Assembly (NCBI GenBank): GCA_035513215.1
Contig: DATKCK010000038.1
Coordinates: forward strand, 1-7,582
Length of the DNA: 7,582 bases
Direction of reading: 5' to 3'
Origin: DATCZB01 sp035513215
GTDB lineage: Bacteria > Pseudomonadota > Gammaproteobacteria > Steroidobacterales > Rariloculaceae
Shown: positions 1 through 6,022 of the stretch, in pieces
Layout: each line of letters begins with the position of its first letter
How positions within the stretch are numbered: position 1 is the stretch's first letter
Made by a program: the position numbers and the translations under genes
The notes under the pieces: model-generated
What the model saw: the letters and a program-made list of their open reading frames with translations, nothing else
What the model was told of the DNA's origin: nothing
The model's database searches: none

Positions 1-52
1 CCGAGACGATCCTTTGCAAGATCACACTGAGAATTTCGGCGCCAACACGACG

Positions 53-86
53 CTCTCAGCTCGCAGGATCAAAAACTGCGCGAGAG
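53..86. repeat. Interrupted hairpin with A-rich loop
   Basis: CTCTC (53-57) pairs with GAGAG (82-86) and CGCAG (62-66) pairs with CTGCG (76-80). The two 5-bp stems are separated by an asymmetric internal loop, and the terminal loop is GATCAAAAA. There is no T-run on either side, so it does not look like an intrinsic terminator. It may be part of the same mosaic of structured repeats that fills the left flank. Confidence 0.35.
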
Positions 87-130
87 TCCGATCAAATCGA
101 TAAATCCGGTCTCAGGAGGCTCTTTTGACA

Positions 131-180
131 CAGCCTCGGCCAGGGATGGCCGGCGCGGAGCCGGAGGGACCCTCTTCCGG
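131..180. repeat. Palindrome-dense block, possible dispersed intergenic repeat
   Basis: Three short inverted repeats lie head to tail: GGCC/GGCC (138-141 and 148-151), CCGGC/GCCGG (150-154 and 160-164) and GAGGG-a-CCCTC (164-174). The last has a single-base centre, like the 13-bp palindromes further right. The arrangement resembles families of dispersed intergenic repeats common in GC-rich proteobacteria, in which a GGATGGC-like core is followed by GGGAC and CGGCGTGTC-like blocks. That comparison is from memory and no second full copy is present in this window. No coding potential is evident. Confidence 0.35.
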
Positions 181-233
181 CGTGTCGCGCACCCGGTGAT
201 CGGCGCTCGAGACGGCCCTCCAGCACTACGTAG

Positions 234-251
234 AAGACGGGGTCAGACCCC
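234..251 (+). repeat. Palindromic element copy 1 (AAgACGGGGTCaGACCCC)
   Basis: The core 239-251 is a perfect 13-bp inverted repeat, GGGGTC-A-GACCCC. Here it is extended by AGAAG (232-236) and CTTCT (253-257), with one bulged base, into a roughly 26-bp hairpin. Positions 234-251 match the reverse complement of 380-397 at 17 of 18 positions, so the element occurs twice in opposite orientation about 130 bp apart. GGGGTCAGACCCC-type motifs are familiar between genes in gammaproteobacterial genomes and resemble REP-type elements mobilised by Y1/RAYT transposases. That link is inferred; no such transposase is in the window. Confidence 0.65.
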
Positions 252-379
252 GCTTCTGACACATCTTTGCAAGACATCGGGTCCGACGCCCTTCGTGCGC
301 GGGCGTTGGGGTGCGGCAATGCTCGGAAAAGTACCCGAACCCCAAACGGGAGAAGGAACGACTTAGCCGCAACCTAAAT

Positions 380-397
380 GGGGTCTGACCCCGTTTT
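380..397 (-). repeat. Palindromic element copy 2 (inverted relative to copy 1)
   Basis: The core 380-392 reads GGGGTC-T-GACCCC on the plus strand, so the minus strand carries GGGGTC-A-GACCCC preceded by AAAAC, matching copy 1 at 17 of 18 positions. It lies 23 bases downstream of the DUF1552 stop codon, on the transcribed side, so the operon transcript would end in or near this hairpin. On the minus strand it is followed only by ATTT, so evidence for an intrinsic terminator is weak, although it could stabilise a 3' end as REP hairpins do. Confidence 0.65.
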
Positions 398-409
398 GGC
401 CCGTTTTGG
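390..409. repeat. Perfect tandem duplication of a 10-mer (CCCGTTTTGG)
   Basis: CCCGTTTTGG occurs at 390-399 and again, without interruption, at 400-409. The first copy overlaps the right arm of the second GGGGTCtGACCCC palindrome, so the duplication extends that element's flank toward the operon's stop codon. It may be a slippage product or a junction scar. Confidence 0.7.
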
Positions 410-415
410 ACTCGT

Positions 416-1750
416 TTAGATGGCGAGGCGGCCGGTGGCGATGCCGATGTGATCGACCTCGGCGCCGAGCTTGTCGGCCATCGCGACCATCAGGTTCGAG
501 GTTGGCTCGTCGTTCTCGACCTTCAGATGACGGTTGCCTTGCATTCGCCCGTTCGCCCCGCCGATCAGCGCCGCCGGCACGTTGTAGCGATCGTGCAGCA
601 GGCCGTTGCTCATGCCGGCGCCGAAATAGATCATCGCCGAGTCGAGCAGCGTCCCGTCGCCGTCCGGCGTCGCGCGCATCTTGTCGAGGAACTCGGCCAG
701 CTTGACCATGTGGTAGGTGCCGATCCTGGCGTACTGATCGAGGCTGTCCGGCGTGTTCTTGTGGTGCGACGTCGAATGATGCGGCTCCTTGACGCCGACA
801 TGCGCGTAGCTGCGGCCGCTGCCCTCGTGACCGAGCATGAAGCTGAAGACGCGCGTCATGTCGCCCTGGAAGGCGAGATGCAGCAGATCGTAGGTGATCG
901 TCATGTGCTCGTCGAAATCCGCCGGGATGCCGACTGGGCCGATTAGCGTGTTCTGAACCACCCCTGAGCGCATCTCCATCTTCTGGAGCTGCGTCTCGAC
1001 ACGCCGGACGTTGGTCAGGTACTCATCGAGGATGGCGTTGTCGGCCGCGCCGATCAGCTTTTGCAGGCGCGAAACTTCACTGACGACGGAATCGAGCATG
1101 CTCTGCTTGCGCTGCATGCGCTCGAGCCGCTGTGCCGGCGTGCCCGGGTCGCCGAACATCCGCTCGAACGTGACCTGCGGGTTGACGCCAACCGGCAGCG
1201 GGCTGTCGTCGTCCAGCCATGACATCGTGTTGAAGAAGACACAGGGATAGCCGTCGCAGGCGCCGGCCGACGTGCCCATGTCCTCGGTGCCGACCTCGAG
1301 GGAGCGCAGCGGCGTGTCCCCGGCGATCGCATCGGCGATGTACTGATCGATCGACTTCTTCGACTCGATCAGGTTGAAGTCACCGTTGCTGCCCACCGGG
1401 CCCGTGCCGTTCAGGAACGCGGCGCTTGCACCCATGTGGATGCCGCCCATGTCCTTATCGCCGTCCGGAGCCTTCAGTCCGCTGATCGTCGTCAGGACGT
1501 CGCGGAACGGCTCGAGCGGCTTCATGATCGTGTTGAACTCGAAATCCTTGCCGACCTTCTCCGGATGCCACATCCCCGGATAGACCCCGTTCGGCATGTA
1601 GATCGCGCCGAAGCGGAATCGCTCGCGGGCCGCCGTCTGGGCGTGGGCCGTCGCGGCCGGGATCATTGAGCTCAAAAGCGGCAGGGCTACTGTCGTGCCC
1701 GCGCCTCTGAGGAAGGTTCGGCGATCCAGGTGTTTCTTCGTGATGAGCAT
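416..1750 (-). CDS. Tat-exported DUF1552 family protein
   Basis: A 444-residue member of the DUF1552 family (Pfam PF07586), whose biochemical function is not established. The N-terminus is a clear twin-arginine signal: DRRTFLRGAG at residues 9-18, a hydrophobic stretch VALPLLSSMI, and a likely cleavage site after AHA (residue 37). Family landmarks include FRFGAIYMPNG near residue 46, a Cys pair in the GACDGYPC segment (C165, C170), NPQVTFERMFGD at 190-201, a predicted helical Arg/Leu/Gln-rich segment at about 205-262, the His-rich HHSTSHH at 324-330, and DSAMIYFGAGMSNG near the C-terminus. An ATG 11 codons upstream is in frame but would overlap the preceding gene and bury the Tat motif deeper. 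The chosen start has AAGGGGA 6 bases upstream. It is the last gene of the operon, 10 bases after the cytochrome gene. DUF1552 genes habitually sit beside DUF1592 cytochrome genes, which suggests that the two proteins act together. Length is normal and no disruption is seen. Confidence 0.93.
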   Translation of the reverse strand: MLITKKHLDRRTFLRGAGTTVALPLLSSMIPAATAHAQTAARERFRFGAIYMPNGVYPGMWHPEKVGKDFEFNTIMKPLEPFRDVLTTISGLKAPDGDKDMGGIHMGASAAFLNGTGPVGSNGDFNLIESKKSIDQYIADAIAGDTPLRSLEVGTEDMGTSAGACDGYPCVFFNTMSWLDDDSPLPVGVNPQVTFERMFGDPGTPAQRLERMQRKQSMLDSVVSEVSRLQKLIGAADNAILDEYLTNVRRVETQLQKMEMRSGVVQNTLIGPVGIPADFDEHMTITYDLLHLAFQGDMTRVFSFMLGHEGSGRSYAHVGVKEPHHSTSHHKNTPDSLDQYARIGTYHMVKLAEFLDKMRATPDGDGTLLDSAMIYFGAGMSNGLLHDRYNVPAALIGGANGRMQGNRHLKVENDEPTSNLMVAMADKLGAEVDHIGIATGRLAI

Positions 1751-1755
1751 GGCTG

Positions 1756-1763
1756 TCCCCTTA
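1756..1763 (-). promoter_or_regulatory. Shine-Dalgarno of DUF1552 gene fused to upstream stop codon
   Basis: On the minus strand the TAA stop of the cytochrome gene (1763-1761) runs directly into GGGGA, giving AAGGGGA 6 bases before the ATG at 1750. This arrangement favours re-initiation by the same ribosome, and it supports the 1750 start over the upstream in-frame ATG at 1783. Confidence 0.75.
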
Positions 1764-4187
1764 CAAGGCGGCAATGGCCTCATCGGCCGGCGATAGGTTC
1801 CTTCGCATCTGGAACGGGTAGCTGTCCACGATGCCCAAAATTATAGCCGATAAAGCGTAATCCGTCTCGGCCGCGTTTCGCAAAATGCCCCGAATAACGG
1901 GCATATCGCCGGGCTGGAGGCCCCGTCCGAGGGCGTAAATCATCAGTTTCTCGGCCACGGTGCTCGCGAAGACCTCGGGATCGGCCAGAAGCGCCTGGCG
2001 CAGCTCCACGGGCCCGCCGACGGGTGTGCCGTCACCGAGCACGCCGGCCGAATCGATCGGCAGGCCTTCGCGGGTCGTATCGCGCCAGCGGCCGACCGTG
2101 TCGAAGTTCTCGAGCGCGAAGCCGACCGGATCGATGATGTCGTGGCAGGCCGCGCAGGCCGGATTCGCGCGATGCTTCTCGGTCTGGCCGCGGACCGTGG
2201 TCGGGACGCCTTCCTCGGCACTCTCCTCGAGCTGCGGCACGTCGGCCGGCGGCGACGGCGGCGGATTGTTCCAGAACTCGGTGATGATGTACTTGCCGCG
2301 AATGATCGGCGAGGTCCGGCTCGATACCGATGTCAGCGCCAGGATGCTGCCGTGGCCGAAGAGGCCATGGCGATTTGGGTCCGCCAGCTCGACCCGGCGG
2401 AACCGCGACCCGTAAACGCCGTCGATGCCGTAGTGGCGGGCGAGGCGCTCGTTGACGAAACTGTAGTCGGCCGTCATTAGCTCGTGAATGGGGCGGTCTC
2501 CGCGCAAGACGCTCGCGAACAGCATCTCCGTTTCGCGCCGGAACGCCTTTCTGAGGTTGTCGTCGAAGTCCGGGAACATCAGCAGATCCGGCCTTACGCG
2601 CGTCTCGAGGTTGCGAAGCTGAAGCCACTGGCCGACGAAGTTGGCGACGAGCGCATCGGACCGCTCGTCGGCAAGCATGCGGCGAACCTGCGCCTCGAGC
2701 ACGGCAGGCTCGCGCAGGCGGCCGGATTCGGCGAGCCCGAGCAGCTCCTCGTCGGGGATGCTCGACCAGAGGAAGAACGACAGCCGCGACGCGAGCTCGA
2801 CGTCGCTGATCCGATGACTGCCGCCCGCCGGCACGTCGGGCGACTCGGCCTCGACGCGAAACAGGAATTGCGGGCTGACGAGCATGCGCGACAAGGCGAC
2901 GCGTATGCCATCCTCGAAGTCGCCGCCCGCGCTGCGCTCGCTTTCGTAAAAGGCCATGACCTCGACGAGACCGTCGCCGGCCACGGGCCGGCGGTACGCG
3001 CGGTGCGCGAGCTTGGCGAGGATCTCCTCTGCGCAGGCCGGCGCCTCGGCTTCCGACTCCGGATAGCAACTGAAGATGCGCTGTCGCGTCGGCGTATCGC
3101 CGACACCGGTCGCGTTGTAGGGTCCCTGGATGATGCCGGTCTCGAGCCGCGGCATGCCGGAAGGATTGTGCGCCTCGAGCGAGGCCCTCAAGCTCGGCTC
3201 CCAGACGTCCTGACGGGCTTCCGGGCGGTCCCTCCAGGTGAACATGACCTCGTGCGGACCCGCGGAGACCGGAATCGTCGGCGACGTCAGCTTCTCGTCG
3301 ACCGCAAACTGGGCGACGTTGATGCCCTCGGCGACGCTGCGCTCGTGATCCTCGGCGCCGCCGACGGTGTTCGTGTAGACGATCTCGCCGTCGAGAAAGA
3401 CGAGGAACTCGTGTGGAACGTCATGGCCCTCGATACCGAAATAGCCCTCCTCGACCCCGCGGACGAGGCGGCCAGCAAAGACATACTCCGCATCGGCCGG
3501 GAAGTTGTGAACGACGCTTAGCCCCCCCCGCGTGCCGAGCGGCAGGCCTTCGAGGTGATAATCCTGGGTGACCTCGACCGGAATCTTGTAGGTTGCGGCC
3601 GAAAGGGCGGCTTCGGCGTTGCCGACCGCATAATCGGCGACGCGAATCGCGACCGTCAGATAGCGCTCGAGCAGCATCGGCGATGTCGTCAGCACCTCGC
3701 CGATGTTGTCGAAGCCGAAGTCGCCGCCGTCGCTCGGCAGAAGCTCGTCGATGTCCGCTTCGACGCCGAGCAGATCGCGGATCGCGTTGGCGTACTCGGC
3801 GCGGTTCAGCCGGTGAACCTTGGTCGGAGCCGCATAGGGCTCCGCCGCCGCGGCGGCATCGAGCGAATCGATCAGCGAGCCCAGGAATGCGGCCCGGACC
3901 TCGGGTTCGGGCTGCGGCTGCTCGCGCGGCGGCATGACGCCGATGCGAAGCTTGCGGACGACTTTTTCCCAGACGCCGGGATCGGCGTGAATGTCGTCGG
4001 GCGTTCGGCCCTCGAACGACAGATCGGCCGTGAAGTCGGTGTCGTTATGGCAGTCGACACAGTAGTCGCCGACCATGGCCCAGTGGTTCTCGAGCCTCGC
4101 CTCCGGAGGCCGGTCCAGCAACAAGTAAGCGCCGGTGCCGAGCGCAGCGACGGCGCCTGCGATTGCAATCGGAACAGCCTTACTCAT
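1761..4187 (-). CDS. Diheme planctomycete-type cytochrome, DUF1587/1595/1592/1588/1585 protein
   Basis: An 808-residue exported cytochrome c-like protein. An N-terminal hydrophobic segment (residues 5-24, ending LLLDRPPEAR) acts as an uncleaved anchor or signal peptide. A PSCyt1-like cytochrome domain follows, with heme motif CVDCH (43-47) and a plausible distal Met in GVMPP (M85). Next come DUF1587 (about 124-188, VHRLNRAEYANAIRDLLG), a beta-rich insert (about 200-345) resembling a carbohydrate-binding-like sandwich, DUF1595 (about 385-447), DUF1592 (about 459-588), DUF1588 (about 605-704) with the second heme motif CAACH (678-682), and DUF1585 (about 731-797). C374 and C385 sit where the family usually has a Cys pair. 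The start overlaps the ankyrin gene by ATGA, so translation is probably coupled; its own Shine-Dalgarno (CGGGGC) is poor. The presumed role is periplasmic electron transfer, probably with the DUF1552 protein. The substrate is unknown. The order and total length are typical of the family. Confidence 0.93.
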   Translation of the reverse strand: MSKAVPIAIAGAVAALGTGAYLLLDRPPEARLENHWAMVGDYCVDCHNDTDFTADLSFEGRTPDDIHADPGVWEKVVRKLRIGVMPPREQPQPEPEVRAAFLGSLIDSLDAAAAAEPYAAPTKVHRLNRAEYANAIRDLLGVEADIDELLPSDGGDFGFDNIGEVLTTSPMLLERYLTVAIRVADYAVGNAEAALSAATYKIPVEVTQDYHLEGLPLGTRGGLSVVHNFPADAEYVFAGRLVRGVEEGYFGIEGHDVPHEFLVFLDGEIVYTNTVGGAEDHERSVAEGINVAQFAVDEKLTSPTIPVSAGPHEVMFTWRDRPEARQDVWEPSLRASLEAHNPSGMPRLETGIIQGPYNATGVGDTPTRQRIFSCYPESEAEAPACAEEILAKLAHRAYRRPVAGDGLVEVMAFYESERSAGGDFEDGIRVALSRMLVSPQFLFRVEAESPDVPAGGSHRISDVELASRLSFFLWSSIPDEELLGLAESGRLREPAVLEAQVRRMLADERSDALVANFVGQWLQLRNLETRVRPDLLMFPDFDDNLRKAFRRETEMLFASVLRGDRPIHELMTADYSFVNERLARHYGIDGVYGSRFRRVELADPNRHGLFGHGSILALTSVSSRTSPIIRGKYIITEFWNNPPPSPPADVPQLEESAEEGVPTTVRGQTEKHRANPACAACHDIIDPVGFALENFDTVGRWRDTTREGLPIDSAGVLGDGTPVGGPVELRQALLADPEVFASTVAEKLMIYALGRGLQPGDMPVIRGILRNAAETDYALSAIILGIVDSYPFQMRRNLSPADEAIAAL

Positions 4188-5887
4188 GCCCCGGCGCCGT
4201 CCTCCGCCGCCTCGTCATCGCTCGGCATGACACCGTGCTCGACGATGGTGACGCCTCCGGCTTGCATCAGCTCACGCAGCCTGGCGGCGACATCTTCCAT
4301 GCTCGGCCTGTCGTCGTCGGCCTGATCCAGCAGCCCCGGCGGTGGACCGCCCGCCGCGGGTCCGGGCTCGCTTCCCTCGGCGCGCCGGCCCTCGGCGATA
4401 TCGAGCGCGGTCAGGCCGTCGTCGTTCAGCGCATCGAGCGCGGCGCCTTTGGCCGCCAGCACCTCGATGACGTCGATCATTCGGGAGCGCGCGGCATCGT
4501 GCAAATAGGTCGAGCCGTTGCCGGTTTGCCGATTCGGGTCGGCGCCGGCTTCGAGCAGGACCGCCATCGCGTCCGCGGGGTTGCGGTTCGCGATCTCGCG
4601 GAACGGCGGGTCCTCGCCCTCGCGGATGTCGCCCGGGCCGCCGGCCATGCCGACACCCTTGCCGCCGTTCATCGCGGCGGCAAGCGGAGATCTCGGGGCG
4701 CCGCGGCCGGGCCCGCCCGGGCCGCCGCCAGGCGGACCGTCCGTGCTCGGCTCCGGCGTCCATTCGACGTCGGCGCCGTGCGCAATCAGCAGCTTCAGCG
4801 CGTCGACGTCGGCGGCAACGGCAGCGCGATAGAACGGCGTGCCGTTCTCTCTCGTATCGCAGCACATCGAGGTCGAGTGCATTTGACCCGAGAACAGCTC
4901 GTTCGGGTCGGCGCCGGCTTCGAGCAGCACACGCGTCAGGTCGAACGCCGTGAGCTCGTTCGGATAATCGGCTCGCAGCTTGCTGCCGTCCTTCGCGAGC
5001 CAGTCCGTCGTCGCGTCGCGCATCAGCACGGCGTAGTAGAGCGCGGAGACATCGGGCTCGGCGCCGATGTCGAGCATCCGCGCCGCGAGGTCGAAACGGT
5101 CGTTGACGACAGCGATGCTCAGCGCCGAGGCGCCGTCGCCGTTCAGAAGATTGAGGTCGGCGCCTGCATCGGCGAGCCGCTGCAATACGTGCTCGTGGCC
5201 TTGCCGGGCGGCCCACATCGCGGCCGTGAAGCCGCCGGTCGGAAAATCGGTGCGCGTGCTTCTTTCGGTCAGCTCCGATTGCCGCGCCTGCAGATCCGGG
5301 TCCGCTCCCGCTTCGAGCAGAACGCCGACGACATCGGCATGACCCTCGGCCGCGGCCCACATCAGTGCCGTTTGCCCCTGGTAGTCCTCGGTTGCGTTCG
5401 GATCGCTACCCCGCTCGAGCAGGAGCCTGACGGTGTCGACACTGCCGGCGCGCGCCGCGGCCATCAGCGGGGTCTCCCCTTCGCGCGCCGCAGCGGCGAG
5501 GTCCGCGCCGCCTTCGAGCAGGGCGCGAACGATCGGCGTGTCGCCGGTGCGTGCCGCCTGCAGCAGCGGCGTCACGCCGAGCCGGTTGGCGGCGTCGAGA
5601 TCGGCGCCCGCGTCGATCAGGACGGCCAGCATCTCGAGATCGGACTGAAAGGCGGCCCAAAGCGCCGCCGTCGATCCATCCCGCTCCGGCTCATTGACGG
5701 CGACCCCGGAAGCGATCAGCTCGCGGACCTCGGCGAGATCGCCGCTACGCGCCGCGGTGGCCACGCTGGCACCCGCGGCCGGCTGAACGGCCAGCAGGCA
5801 AAAGCTCAGAACCGATGCCGAGCCGAGCGCGAGTCGTTTGATGCTCGCGCCAAGCTCGCGCTGCTTAGGGAAAATTCGTGCGCCCAT
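4184..5887 (-). CDS. Exported ankyrin-repeat protein
   Basis: A 567-residue ankyrin-repeat protein, first gene of the operon. A signal peptide occupies about residues 1-40: a basic n-region to R18, a hydrophobic core, and a likely cleavage after AAGA. C30 is not in a proper lipobox (LSFC), so a lipoprotein is unlikely. Ankyrin repeats run from about residue 42 to 500, recognisable by TPLxxAAxxG and LLExGADPN signatures. Well-formed ones are at 104-133, 137-166, 171-198, 219-248, 253-280, 349-374 and 457-486, with degenerate repeats between. Two interruptions stand out: a linker at about 203-218 and a Gly/Pro-rich stretch at about 382-398. The tail (500-567) is acidic and proline-rich with one predicted helix. 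The only cysteines outside the signal peptide are the vicinal pair C342-C343. The start is supported by GGGGGG 4 bases upstream and by the signal peptide. Such proteins mediate protein-protein contacts, so a periplasmic scaffold or inhibitor for the downstream redox proteins is plausible but unproven. Confidence 0.92.
   Translation of the reverse strand: MGARIFPKQRELGASIKRLALGSASVLSFCLLAVQPAAGASVATAARSGDLAEVRELIASGVAVNEPERDGSTAALWAAFQSDLEMLAVLIDAGADLDAANRLGVTPLLQAARTGDTPIVRALLEGGADLAAAAREGETPLMAAARAGSVDTVRLLLERGSDPNATEDYQGQTALMWAAAEGHADVVGVLLEAGADPDLQARQSELTERSTRTDFPTGGFTAAMWAARQGHEHVLQRLADAGADLNLLNGDGASALSIAVVNDRFDLAARMLDIGAEPDVSALYYAVLMRDATTDWLAKDGSKLRADYPNELTAFDLTRVLLEAGADPNELFSGQMHSTSMCCDTRENGTPFYRAAVAADVDALKLLIAHGADVEWTPEPSTDGPPGGGPGGPGRGAPRSPLAAAMNGGKGVGMAGGPGDIREGEDPPFREIANRNPADAMAVLLEAGADPNRQTGNGSTYLHDAARSRMIDVIEVLAAKGAALDALNDDGLTALDIAEGRRAEGSEPGPAAGGPPPGLLDQADDDRPSMEDVAARLRELMQAGGVTIVEHGVMPSDDEAAEDGAGA
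4694..4744 (-). other. Gly/Pro-rich low-complexity linker inside the ankyrin gene
   Basis: Residues 382-398 of the ankyrin protein are almost entirely Gly, Pro, Arg and Ala (DGPPGGGPGGPGRGAP), encoded by very GC-rich DNA. The segment splits an ankyrin repeat: the GADVEW end of one unit lies before it and the SPLAAAMNGG start of the next after it. It therefore looks like a flexible insert rather than a domain boundary. Confidence 0.7.
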
Positions 5888-5975
5888 TCGGCCCCCCAGG
5901 ATGCGTCAGAACTCAATGCCCCCGCGGCTAGCGTCCGCGCGGCCTCTGGACCCCGCGGATCGCGCCTCGAGTGGA

Positions 5976-5995
5976 CCGATTCTAGCAGGAATCGG
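5976..5995. promoter_or_regulatory. Palindrome overlapping the -10 element, possible operator
   Basis: CCGATTC (5976-5982) and GAATCGG (5989-5995) form a perfect 7-bp inverted repeat around a 6-base centre, and the left arm overlaps the candidate -10 hexamer. A dimeric repressor bound here would block the promoter. The alternative, a terminator hairpin for the symporter, is disfavoured because no T-run follows on the minus strand. Confidence 0.35.
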
Positions 5996-6007
5996 GACGA
6001 TTGACGC
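5979..6007 (-). promoter_or_regulatory. Candidate extended -10 promoter of the ankyrin-cytochrome-DUF1552 operon
   Basis: On the minus strand TGC-TAGAAT (5987-5979) matches an extended -10 element, with 5 of 6 bases of TATAAT plus an upstream TGn. Seventeen bases further upstream is a weak -35-like GCGTCA (6007-6002). Transcription would begin near 5972, leaving a leader of about 85 bases before the ankyrin ATG. The spacing and the extended motif support the call; the poor -35 tempers it. Confidence 0.45.
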
Positions 6008-6022
6008 CGTTTTCCGGAGCCC

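Larger units (their letters stand above)
1..415. other. Gene-free left flank rich in small inverted repeats
   Basis: I find no supportable gene here. The only start-to-stop frame of any size is a 75-codon minus-strand frame (92-319). Its translation is Arg/Ser/Pro-rich with no recognisable domain, and it spans several palindromes, so I do not call it. Two plus-strand frames are open from the left edge to stops at 101-103 and 126-128. Either could be the tail of a gene outside the window, but neither shows recognisable protein sequence. The stretch reads as lower in GC for its first 120 bases than the coding part of the window. It contains a hairpin (53-86), a palindrome-dense block (131-180), and the two copies of the GGGGTCaGACCCC element, each listed separately. 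No tRNA or rRNA is evident. Confidence 0.6.
5888..6022. other. Intergenic leader of the three-gene operon
   Basis: These 135 bases separate the symporter stop codon from the ankyrin start codon, both genes pointing left. The interval holds the candidate promoter and palindrome listed separately. The predicted leader of roughly 85 bases contains GC-rich self-complementary runs (CCGCGG repeated). No small gene is seen. A palindrome about 28 bases past the symporter stop lacks a following T-run on the minus strand, so no intrinsic terminator for the symporter is evident. Confidence 0.5.

Noticed and set aside
1..128. Possible 3' ends of plus-strand genes entering from the left edge
   Set aside because: Two frames are open to stops at 101-103 and 126-128, but both give unremarkable sequence and they cannot both be real. 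There is too little sequence to choose between them.
92..319. 75-codon minus-strand frame in the left flank
   Set aside because: It has no domain, is rich in Arg and Ser, and runs through several palindromes including the GGGGTCaGACCCC element. I saw no convincing ribosome binding site.
380..392. Intrinsic terminator of the operon at the GGGGTC palindrome
   Set aside because: The stem is strong, but it has a one-base centre and only ATTT follows on the minus strand. This is below the usual T-run standard, so I list it as a repeat.
1751..1783. Upstream in-frame ATG at 1783 as the start of the DUF1552 protein
   Set aside because: It would overlap the end of the cytochrome gene by 23 bases and add residues before the Tat signal, and the ATG at 1750 has a much better Shine-Dalgarno site.
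2484..3521. Plus-strand open frame (345 codons) opposite the cytochrome gene
   Set aside because: It lies entirely within the DUF1592-type gene, has an Arg-rich composition and no recognisable motif. The minus-strand frame has heme motifs and five family domains.
4184..5887. Tandem DNA repeat or CRISPR-like periodicity in the ankyrin gene
   Set aside because: The recurring GGCGCCGGCTTCGAGCA-like segments, spaced by multiples of about 33 codons, encode the LLEAGADPN motif of ankyrin repeats. They are coding repeats with diverged sequence, not spacers and repeats.
4163..6004. Long plus-strand open frame (613 codons) opposite the ankyrin gene
   Set aside because: It is the antisense of a clear ankyrin-repeat gene. 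Its translation is Arg/Gly/Val-rich with no domain, and its repetitiveness mirrors the ankyrin repeats. GC-rich DNA with strong third-position bias commonly leaves such frames open.
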